Assembly (NCBI GenBank): GCA_937896235.1
Contig: CALBMX010000048.1
Location: 54,891-118,890, forward strand
DNA from: an uncultured bacterium
GTDB lineage: Bacteria; Planctomycetota; UBA1135; GCA-002686595
Direction of reading: 5' to 3'
Length of the DNA: 64,000 nucleotides
The position numbers were made by a program, and so were the translations under genes. Of this stretch, positions 27,129 to 34,034 are shown piece after piece (the first letter of the stretch is position 1; every line of letters begins with the position of its first letter). The notes below the pieces were generated by a model. It was not told where the DNA came from. It did not search any database and saw only the letters and a list, made by a program, of their open reading frames with translations.

Positions 27129-28154
27129 ATGATGAGCGCTATGCTTTCCTCGACTTTCGACCTTGCCAAACAAAACGTCCATCAGATTTTGAGCTTAGCC
27201 GTCGAGCATCCAAGCGAGCGGGCCGCCGTAGTTGTTTGGGATAGAGACTGCGATTTAGCACTAGGCCTTGCCAATGCATACCTTGCCAACCTTCCGAACG
27301 CGGTCTCCATTGAGTTCGGAGAGGTGGCGCGCGACCGGATCCTCAGCGCATTCGAGCAGCTCGCACCAGGGGATTTGGTCGTGCTGGTCGAGTCGACGCG
27401 CTTTAGCCTAGCCAAATTCCGTTTCCGCATGGAGCTCTTCAAGCGCTCCCTAAAGGTCATCGAGCATCCCCACCTGGCGCGTATGGCGCCGGACGAAGAG
27501 CTGCGCTATGTCGAATCCCTCGCCTATGACTCCGACTACTTTCGCGGCGTGGGTTACGGACTAAAAGAGCGGCTCGATCGCGCACAAGAAACAGTCATCG
27601 CAGGTGGCACAGAGCGGCTTGTCTTCGGAGGCGAGCTCGAAGAGGCGAAGCTCAACATCGGCGACTACCGCGAGCTCGACAATGTGGGCGGTCAGTTCCC
27701 GATCGGCGAGGTCATGACCGAGGCGAAACAACTCAATTGTCTAAACGGAACCGCGCTGGTCGCCTGCTTTGGTGATCGCTCGTTTCAAGTGAGCAAGTTG
27801 AGTCCACCAATCACCCTCTCGATTCAAAACGGGCTTGTAGTTGGCGTGGTGAACTCCACCCCGGAGTTCGATAGTGTCCTTGAGGACATTCGCGCTGATG
27901 AAGGACAAGTGTGGGTTCGCGAATTCGGGATGGGGCTGAATCGTGCGTTCTCGCTGCAACACACCGTTACCGACATGGGCACATATGAGCGCATGTGTGG
28001 AGTGCACCTCTCGCTTGGTGCCAAGCACCACATCTTTCCCAAGGCCGAAATCAGGAAAAAGGACGCGCGACACCATGTCGACGTGATGTTAGTCAGCGAC
28101 TCCGTTCGCATCGATGGCGAAGAGGTCTACCGAGAAGGCGCTTGGCAAATTTAA
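27129..28154 (+). CDS. M29 aminopeptidase-like metal protein
   Basis: 341 residues, with weak resemblance to family M29 (AmpS/AmpT) and to the NicX-type ring-opening dioxygenases of the same fold. Residues matching the M29 metal ligands are all present: Glu194 in PIGEV, Glu265 in REFGMGLN, His293 in GVHLSLG, and His316 and Asp318 in HHVDVM. The C-terminal DSVRIDGEEVYREGAW also fits. The N-terminal 150 residues are less similar. It is therefore probably a metalloenzyme, but peptidase and non-peptidase roles cannot be separated. A start at Met5 (27141) is also possible. It is divergent from the CoA-transferase gene. Confidence 0.62.
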   Translation: MMSAMLSSTFDLAKQNVHQILSLAVEHPSERAAVVVWDRDCDLALGLANAYLANLPNAVSIEFGEVARDRILSAFEQLAPGDLVVLVESTRFSLAKFRFRMELFKRSLKVIEHPHLARMAPDEELRYVESLAYDSDYFRGVGYGLKERLDRAQETVIAGGTERLVFGGELEEAKLNIGDYRELDNVGGQFPIGEVMTEAKQLNCLNGTALVACFGDRSFQVSKLSPPITLSIQNGLVVGVVNSTPEFDSVLEDIRADEGQVWVREFGMGLNRAFSLQHTVTDMGTYERMCGVHLSLGAKHHIFPKAEIRKKDARHHVDVMLVSDSVRIDGEEVYREGAWQI

Positions 28155-28590
28155 GAAGCTCAAACGGCTCGTAGCCGCGACACACCTCCTGCTTACCGGA
28201 AATGCGCCCCACTCCGGCTATGGGGCCAAGCTCCAGTCACGTCGCCCTATCCGGTCAGATTAGGTACAGGCCTGGCCGCTTCGAGCAGCGTGTTTTGCAT
28301 GCCGAAGATCCCGTTTTTGGGTCGGCTGATCCCAGATCGAATACTCCGAGTCTCCATCCAACACAAATTCCCCTAAACCATTTACATGACTTGGGTTATG
28401 GGCGATCTATGCTTCAGGACCACCTAGGGAGAAGCTTCTAAAAGGCGTATTCTGGCGCCAGCGTTCACATGCTTTTCTTCCAATCTGCACCCCCCATTTC
28501 GAAAGACCCTATTAGGATGTCCCTTATTCAAATGGAATCTTGAGGCATCCCTCTCCCCATCCCCTTTAGCGATCAACCGACAATACTGCT
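28155..28590. other. Gene-free stretch
   Basis: 436 bases between the M29-like gene and the secreted protein at 28591, both on the plus strand. It should hold the end of the first transcript and the promoter of the second. A small CGGCT/AGCCG hairpin lies just after the stop. No open frame reads as protein. Confidence 0.5.
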
Positions 28591-29640
28591 ATGAGCTCTG
28601 TTCAAACCTTCAAGAATGCTGCCCTCTTCGGCGCAGCAGCCATCGCCCTTGCCAGCACCGCCGGTGCTCAAGTTATCCGTTGCGAGCAATTCAACTACGC
28701 CGACGGTAGCCTCGTACCCCAAGGTACCTGGGCCAATCACAGCGGCACTGCCGGCGACCTTCTCATCGCCAGCGGCCAAGCTGTTGTTCAACACGGCCTA
28801 CCATCTGAAGATGCCAACATTGGCTTCACCCCAGTTCTAGGCAAGATCTACTTCGCTTTGGACTTCTCGGTCGACGACATGGGCACCCCCATCACCGGGA
28901 CCGACAACGAGTACTTCGCCCACTTCAAAGATTCGGCCTTCGGATTCGGCGCTCGTTTCGACATCGTTTCGGCGCAAGGCACTGGTGACTTCACCGTCGG
29001 CATCGCAAGCAACGACTCAACTGCGGACGCCCTCTGGGCAACTGACCTCACCTTTGGCACGACCTACCGCGCTGTCGCCAGCTACGACCAGGACGCCAAC
29101 ATCGCAGAGCTTTGGATTAACCCCACGGCATCGACAGACCTCTCCATCGTTGGTGATGACCAAGCGGATCCCGGCCTTTCGATTATCGCGTTCGCTCTCC
29201 GTCAGTCCGACTCGAGTGTCAACGAGACCATTCGCGTTGACAACTTGATGATTGGCATGTCGTTCGGCGACGTCCTCTCCACCACCGCGACTTGCGGAAC
29301 GCAAATCCCGCGCTTCGCAGCCGTGCCGAACCCCGCCGTCTTGAGCGCAGGTAACGCGCCGCACGTTGGCAGCACTTGGAACCCGGTCATCACTTCTGCT
29401 GGTACCACGGATATTCTTGTTGTGTCCTTCTCTCCTGCCATCGAGCTCGTCACCCCATTCGGTACGCTCCTTTGCAGCCTGGGCAATGGCATTCAGGTCG
29501 TGGGCGCAAGCGGTATAGCTTTCGCTCTGCCGATCCCTTCGGGCCCGGCACTCGTCGGCCTTTCGATCTGCGCCCAAGGTGCTGGCATCGGTGCAGCGAT
29601 TGAGCTGACCAACGCGCTCGACATCGTCATCGGTGGCTAG
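28591..29640 (+). CDS. Secreted beta-sandwich protein of unknown function
   Basis: 349 residues with a clear signal peptide (...AALFGAAAIALASTAGAQ). Residues 28-220 look like a concanavalin/LamG-type sandwich (EQFNYADGSLV at the start, YFALDFSVDD, RVDNLMIGM near the end), a pattern seen in secreted proteins that describe a PEP-CTERM-like extracellular inventory. The last 110 residues end with PALVGLSICAQGAG and ...DIVIGG, resembling the C-terminal module of the other secreted proteins in this window. There are no catalytic motifs. Codon use is strongly biased towards C-ending codons, which suggests high expression. A strong hairpin follows. Confidence 0.82.
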   Translation: MSSVQTFKNAALFGAAAIALASTAGAQVIRCEQFNYADGSLVPQGTWANHSGTAGDLLIASGQAVVQHGLPSEDANIGFTPVLGKIYFALDFSVDDMGTPITGTDNEYFAHFKDSAFGFGARFDIVSAQGTGDFTVGIASNDSTADALWATDLTFGTTYRAVASYDQDANIAELWINPTASTDLSIVGDDQADPGLSIIAFALRQSDSSVNETIRVDNLMIGMSFGDVLSTTATCGTQIPRFAAVPNPAVLSAGNAPHVGSTWNPVITSAGTTDILVVSFSPAIELVTPFGTLLCSLGNGIQVVGASGIAFALPIPSGPALVGLSICAQGAGIGAAIELTNALDIVIGG

Positions 29641-29686
29641 TAGCCACTTTTGTTCGCGCTGGCTTCTCTAAGTCAGCGGGTCCTAG

Positions 29687-29722
29687 GTGGGGCCGCGGTG
29701 AATCCTTTCATCGCGGCCCCAC
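29687..29722 (+). terminator. Terminator of the 28591-29640 gene
   Basis: A 16-bp stem (29687-29702 with 29707-29722, one G-T pair) and a 4-base loop TCCT, 46 bases after the stop, followed by TTCCATTTCC. It is very stable, though the T run is broken. Confidence 0.75.
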
Positions 29723-29749
29723 TTCCATTTCCGGCACTCCCAAGGGACC

Positions 29750-30595
29750 ATGCTCTACCTCTTCATCGCGGCGGCTCTTGCCCTCGCCTACGCGTTTGTT
29801 GTTCGCCCTGTTCGGCGGGCCGCCAAGCGTGCCGCCCTCGCGTCCTCTCCCTTCCCAACGGCGTGGCGTGAGATCCTGGATCTGCGCCTCCCCATCTACG
29901 CTTTGCTGCCAGAGGACCTACAGCGCCAGCTTCAAACCAACATTCAGATCTTCGTGGGAGAGAAGCATTTTATCGGCTGTGGCGGGCAGGAGATCACGGA
30001 CGAGATCCGCGTCACCATCGCCTCGCAGGCGTGTCTCCTCGTACTCAATCGGAAGACCTCACTCTATGCGCCGCTGCGGACGATCCTGGTTTACCCATCC
30101 GCTTATGTTGCAACGGTGCCCTCCTCGAATGGCAGCGGCCAAGGACATGCGTCGGTTCGCCTGGGTGAGTCCTGGACCCGCGGCAGTGTTGTGCTCTCTT
30201 GGGACCACTCGCGCAGCGGTGCCAGCAACTTTCACGATGGCCGCAACGTCGTGATCCATGAGTTCTCCCACCAGCTAGACCAAGAAGACGGCAACCCGGA
30301 CGGAGCCCCTATCTTGGAGTCGCGCTCCTGTTACAAGACCTGGGCGCAGGTGCTGGGATCTGAATTCCACCTGCTGCGGGATGGGCTCAAGAAGAGAAAA
30401 TTCAAACCCCTCCTCAGCGAATACGGCGCAACAAATCCAGCCGAGTTTTTCGCCGTGGCAAGCGAGACCTTCTTTGAGAAGCCCGCGCTATTGCTGCGCA
30501 AGCATCCCAAGCTTTATGGCGCTCTGCAGAGTTACTACAAGGTCGACCCGGCAACGTGGAGAGAGGATCACCACGCAAACGTCCGGAGGGAATAA
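29750..30595 (+). CDS. mtfA: MtfA/M90-family zinc peptidase
   Basis: 281 residues, the family length. An N-terminal membrane helix (MLYLFIAAALALAYAFV) is followed by the peptidase domain with HEFSHQLD (His170, Glu171, His174). NPAEFFAVASETFFE near the C-terminus supplies the third zinc ligand region. In enterobacteria MtfA titrates the glucose regulator Mlc and has aminopeptidase activity; outside them its partner is unknown. ILVYPSAYV and RGSVVLSWD are typical family blocks. The gene converges with the ferredoxin gene, whose stop is 17 bases away. Confidence 0.92.
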   Translation: MLYLFIAAALALAYAFVVRPVRRAAKRAALASSPFPTAWREILDLRLPIYALLPEDLQRQLQTNIQIFVGEKHFIGCGGQEITDEIRVTIASQACLLVLNRKTSLYAPLRTILVYPSAYVATVPSSNGSGQGHASVRLGESWTRGSVVLSWDHSRSGASNFHDGRNVVIHEFSHQLDQEDGNPDGAPILESRSCYKTWAQVLGSEFHLLRDGLKKRKFKPLLSEYGATNPAEFFAVASETFFEKPALLLRKHPKLYGALQSYYKVDPATWREDHHANVRRE

Positions 30596-30612
30596 CCCCC
30601 CGGCCAACAGTC

Positions 30613-30858
30613 TCAGCTTGCCGAGATGCGGATGATGTCTACGGGACAACCCTCTGCCGCAGCCTCGAGTTCTTCCCGATCGACTTTGAGTCCGACGGCG
30701 CGGTTAAAAACGCCTTCGGACTGGCCACCTTCAAGCTGCGCCATGCCGTCCTCATCCATCCGGAAATACTGCGGCGCAGTCTCTTCGCATAGACAGCACC
30801 CGATGCACTCGAGCGCCTTGTGCCTAATGACGAGCTGGAAGCCTGAGACCCTTGCCAT
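30613..30858 (-). CDS. Small single-cluster [4Fe-4S] ferredoxin
   Basis: 81 residues with Cys18-x2-Cys21-x2-Cys24 and a distant Cys71-Pro (EGCPVDII), the ligand set of a one-cluster ferredoxin; Cys22 is extra. It carries one electron in the cytoplasm. Its start is 3 bases from the stop of the U32-family gene, so both are in one operon, and it is the natural electron donor for that Fe-S enzyme. The spacing is tight enough for translational coupling. Confidence 0.9.
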   Translation of the reverse strand: MARVSGFQLVIRHKALECIGCCLCEETAPQYFRMDEDGMAQLEGGQSEGVFNRAVGLKVDREELEAAAEGCPVDIIRISAS

Positions 30859-30861
30859 CGC

Positions 30862-32136
30862 TTATGCCAGCGCCGGTGCAGGCACCGGGGTCAGCACGTA
30901 AATCTGGTCGCCTCGGCGCGCCTCGCCATCGTGTGGCATTGTAAAGACACAGCCCTTCCGGACACTCTCCGCGGGCTGGGGGCCACTTGGCGTCTCTTCG
31001 CGCAACTCGGACACGATCCCTGGGACCGCGCCCGTGGTGTGGCCAATGATGACGTATTCGTCGCCGACACCCAGCTTGCCAGCGGAGCACTGCACCTCGA
31101 TAACGCCCACCTTGGAGAACACGTTGGAGATGTCGCCAACCTTCAATTTGTGCCGTGTTGCCTGGGTTCCGCCCGCTCCGGACCAACCCTGTTTTTGGCC
31201 GAGGTAATACCCCGATGAGAAGCCCCTGTTATAGACCTTCTCGAGCGACGGCATCAGCTCCTCAACCAGCTCTTGGTTGTAGCTTCCATCGGCCACAGCG
31301 TCCAGCGCTTTGCGGTAGGCCGCGGTCACGGCTCCCACATAGTCGGGTGAGCGACCGCGCCCCTCCAACTTAAAGACAAGTACGCCTGCGGCCACCATCT
31401 TGTCGACAAACGCAATCGTCCGGATGTCCGTCGGGGACATGATGTAGTTGTTGTCGACGAGCAGCTCGACACCGGTTTCCGCGTCTTTGACGATGTATTC
31501 CTTGCGGCAGTTCTGCTCGCAAGCACCGCGATTGGCAGAGGCGTTGGATGTATAGAGAGACATACCACAGCGACCCGAAACAGCGACGCACAGGGCGCCG
31601 TGGGCGAATGCCTCGAGCTCCATCAACTTGCCGGAGCGGCCCCGAATGTCGTCGTCGATGATCTTCTGGTGGACCAAGTTGATCATCGGCAAGCTCAGCT
31701 CGCGTGCAAGCACAATGCGATCACAGTGGGATGCGTAAAAGCGCACCGCATCGGAGTTCGAAATCGAAAGTTGCGTAGACAGGTGAACTTCCAGGCCGAG
31801 GTCTTCGGCGATCATCACCGCAGCCATGTCCGACAAGATCACTGCGCTCACTTTTTGCGCCGCCGCCTCGACAAGAATCTCACGGCACAACTTCAGGTCG
31901 TGCTCGTACAGAACTGTGTTCAAGGCGAGGTAGCTCTTCACATTGCCTTCGGCGCAAATGCGACAGATCTCCGCAAGGTCTTCACGCTCGAAGCTACGGC
32001 GCGCGCGAGCGCGCATGTTCAGCTGGGCCAAGCCGAAGTAGACGGCGTCAGCGCCGTTGGCAATGGCCGCGCGCAGCGAAGGGTAGCACCCGGCTGGCGA
32101 CAGCAACTCTGTTTTGGTTTTAGTACTGATCTGCAT
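30862..32136 (-). CDS. U32 family protein, TrhP/RlhA-like RNA hydroxylase candidate
   Basis: 424 residues. The N-terminal TIM-barrel opens with ELLSPAGCYPSLRAAIANGADAVYFG and has the STQLSISNSDAVRFY segment. The family Fe-S cysteines are Cys183 and Cys190 (HGALCVAVSGRCGMS) and Cys206 and Cys210 (NRGACEQNCR). NRGFSSGYYLG leads into a C-terminal beta-barrel (about 325-415) as in the U32 C-terminal domain. The length is near TrhP (about 450) rather than RlhA (about 650). TrhP hydroxylates U34 of tRNAs and RlhA C2501 of 23S rRNA; UbiU/UbiV act in ubiquinone synthesis. A chorismate mutase gene is divergent and a ferredoxin gene follows, both consistent with a prephenate-dependent Fe-S hydroxylase. 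It is not a peptidase in spite of the family name. Confidence 0.85.
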   Translation of the reverse strand: MQISTKTKTELLSPAGCYPSLRAAIANGADAVYFGLAQLNMRARARRSFEREDLAEICRICAEGNVKSYLALNTVLYEHDLKLCREILVEAAAQKVSAVILSDMAAVMIAEDLGLEVHLSTQLSISNSDAVRFYASHCDRIVLARELSLPMINLVHQKIIDDDIRGRSGKLMELEAFAHGALCVAVSGRCGMSLYTSNASANRGACEQNCRKEYIVKDAETGVELLVDNNYIMSPTDIRTIAFVDKMVAAGVLVFKLEGRGRSPDYVGAVTAAYRKALDAVADGSYNQELVEELMPSLEKVYNRGFSSGYYLGQKQGWSGAGGTQATRHKLKVGDISNVFSKVGVIEVQCSAGKLGVGDEYVIIGHTTGAVPGIVSELREETPSGPQPAESVRKGCVFTMPHDGEARRGDQIYVLTPVPAPALA

Positions 32137-32248
32137 AAGCGCGGAATCTTATCATGCATTCCTAAGACGACCTTCTTGCCCGAAAGTCTCTGCACACGAA
32201 TTAAGAATCAGGCCCTCGAAGAGCTGCCATTCCCTACGATTACCACCC

Positions 32249-32668
32249 ATGAATTCACAGAAGCAGTGCCGGGGAGTTCGAGGCGCAACCGTCGTCGAGA
32301 GAGATACAGCCGACGCTGTCGTTATGGCGTGCGCAGAGCTCTTCTCGCACATGATGCGAGCAAACGGGATTCACCCAGAGGACATTGCGGCCATCGTATT
32401 CACCGCGACCACCGATCTGGGCGCCGCTTTTCCCGCCCAGGCCGCCGAGATTGGGGGATTCGAAGCCGTTCCTCGAATTTGCGCCCAAGAGATTGACGTC
32501 CCCGGTGGACTTGAGCGCTGCCTACGTATTTTGGTGCTGTGGAACACCGAGCGCTCGCCTGCAGACATCACGCACCCCTACACCAACGGCGCCGAGGTTT
32601 TATCCTTCGCCTCGGCGCAGCCCCGCTCGCTTCTGGACTCTATCGAAGCGCAGTTCCCCAAGGATTGA
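32249..32668 (+). CDS. aroH: AroH-type chorismate mutase
   Basis: 139 residues, the size of the trimeric Bacillus-type enzyme. It converts chorismate to prephenate. Active-site residues match by position: Arg8 and Arg11 in CRGVRGAT, Cys78 and Glu81 in CAQEIDVPGG, Arg93 in ERCLRIL and Tyr111 in HPYTNG. The start at 32249 is preferred; the frame runs further upstream over the U32 gene promoter without family similarity. It is a stand-alone enzyme, not fused to prephenate dehydrogenase or dehydratase, and sits divergent from the U32 gene with 112 bases between. Confidence 0.93.
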   Translation: MNSQKQCRGVRGATVVERDTADAVVMACAELFSHMMRANGIHPEDIAAIVFTATTDLGAAFPAQAAEIGGFEAVPRICAQEIDVPGGLERCLRILVLWNTERSPADITHPYTNGAEVLSFASAQPRSLLDSIEAQFPKD

Positions 32669-32671
32669 GGC

Positions 32672-32697
32672 ACCGGCCTCGTCCACTGGAGGCCGGT
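32672..32697. terminator. Hairpin between the convergent aroH and 32721-33725 genes
   Basis: A 9-bp stem (ACCGGCCTC with GAGGCCGGT) and an 8-base loop, 3 bases after the aroH stop and 24 bases after the stop of the facing gene. It is probably shared by both; short T runs only. Confidence 0.6.
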
Positions 32698-32720
32698 CTT
32701 CCAGGACACTCTGGAGGCCT

Positions 32721-33725
32721 CTAGGGAAGGAGATCAACCGAGACGGAGTTACTTACAAAAGTAGCGGCCGCCGTAAGCAGGTCGATCGTGAGGAATGCGT
32801 GGTTGCCAACGATGCCCACGAGGGCCGGGTCGACGCCACCTGGAATCTTCAGGGCTGCGCTCGCTGTACCACTGGCATCTAGCGTCCCGAAGAACCCCGT
32901 AAAGAGAGGGCTACCGGGGCTTGTAAGGGAATAGGCGAAGTACGCGTCAACGTTGAGAGGGATGTTGAATGCGCCGTAATCGAGGCCCGGAGAGGTCCCG
33001 GCGAAGCTGCCTAACATGAGGTATAGATCGCCTGCGTGCGCAGCTCCTGCGCTTAACGCAAAGTTCTGATCACCACCGGTATTGAGGGAGATTCCGGCGA
33101 CGTCTGCCGAGAGCGGCTTGGTCTCGTTGCCGTACAGTTCGAATGCAAACTCGGGAGACGGAGATGCAATCCAGTTTCCCCCGCCATCGGCGGTAAAGAC
33201 GAATCCTGGGGTTGTGGAGGCGGGGTCCGTCGGAAGAGATGCCCAGCCCCAGGTTCCGTCGGAAGAGAACGTCGTGTCTGCATAAATCACAATGTGATAG
33301 AGACCCTCGGTCAAGTTCGGTGCGCCCGTGATGTTGACCTCGTAGCGCTTCTCGATCCAGGGGTAAGCCACGCCCGAAGGAACAAATCCTGTGGCTGCGG
33401 CCAGCGGCTGAACTCCATTGGAAAACCACTGCAGGGTGCCCAAGGTGCCGAGGCCATCATCCTCATAAATCGCGAGGTTGAAGCTGTCTGGACCGGTGAA
33501 GGTAGCCTTGTAATCAGCTCCCCACCAAACCACAGAGGTGGGAGTCAGTGAGCTGCCGGGGAGAACCCGAAAACCATCCCCAAGGTGCTGCTCGTGCAAC
33601 CAGACGGGATCGTACGTCGCGACATCGCTGAAGTACAAACTCGGCGACACATGGTCGGGCAGCTGGCTGGTGTGAAGAGTCGGAGTACCGGAGAACGCGA
33701 GGGCAAGTAGGAGGGTTGTCAGCAT
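32721..33725 (-). CDS. Secreted protein with C-terminal lineage module
   Basis: 334 residues with signal peptide MLTTLLLALAFSG at the chosen start. The central part (about 40-200) is beta-rich and acidic-aromatic (FNLAIYEDDGLGTLGTL, YHIVIYADTTFSSDGTWGW) and resembles a carbohydrate- or ligand-binding sandwich; I do not recognise a family. The last 130 residues (AGISLNTGGDQNFALSAG..., GAFNIPLNVDAYFAY, VDPALVGIVGNHAFL, ending VDLLP) match closely in pattern the C-terminal module of the FG-GAP protein at 14035. It is likely extracellular or surface-bound. Confidence 0.8.
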   Translation of the reverse strand: MLTTLLLALAFSGTPTLHTSQLPDHVSPSLYFSDVATYDPVWLHEQHLGDGFRVLPGSSLTPTSVVWWGADYKATFTGPDSFNLAIYEDDGLGTLGTLQWFSNGVQPLAAATGFVPSGVAYPWIEKRYEVNITGAPNLTEGLYHIVIYADTTFSSDGTWGWASLPTDPASTTPGFVFTADGGGNWIASPSPEFAFELYGNETKPLSADVAGISLNTGGDQNFALSAGAAHAGDLYLMLGSFAGTSPGLDYGAFNIPLNVDAYFAYSLTSPGSPLFTGFFGTLDASGTASAALKIPGGVDPALVGIVGNHAFLTIDLLTAAATFVSNSVSVDLLP

Positions 33726-34034
33726 TTGGTGTGCGATAGGCTTTGGCTCTGTGGATGCGGGGCAAAACAGGGTAACAACAACACCAAATACCGCTACCTT
33801 ATTCCCTAAGTATTTCCCCAGGGCAAACAAATCCCCCTAGCAATGGGGCCACGCTAGCGGACGCTTGGTGATTGCGGTCGCAAGTTAGCCCCTACCGAAC
33901 TCGCGCCACATCGCTCCCCGAGTAGAGCAAGACGATCCCCGAGTAGCGCAAGACGCTCCCCAAATCGAGCCAGACAACAACAGCCGACGAGGCGCCGCCG
34001 AACGGCCAAGGTAAGCGGCGCGGCGCACCCCTAT
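33726..34034. other. Intergenic stretch with a tandem repeat
   Basis: 309 bases. Apart from the three 21-base repeats described separately and an imperfect GC-rich inverted repeat near 33984-34026 just behind the stop of the next gene, I see nothing. Confidence 0.55.
33913..33975. repeat. Three tandem 21-base direct repeats
   Basis: Units at 33913-33933, 33934-33954 and 33955-33975. The first two differ at two positions; the third keeps the flanks CTCCCC and AGAC but has changed in the middle. The period of 21 is a multiple of 3, but no frame here looks coding. It lies between two secreted-protein genes. Confidence 0.8.
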
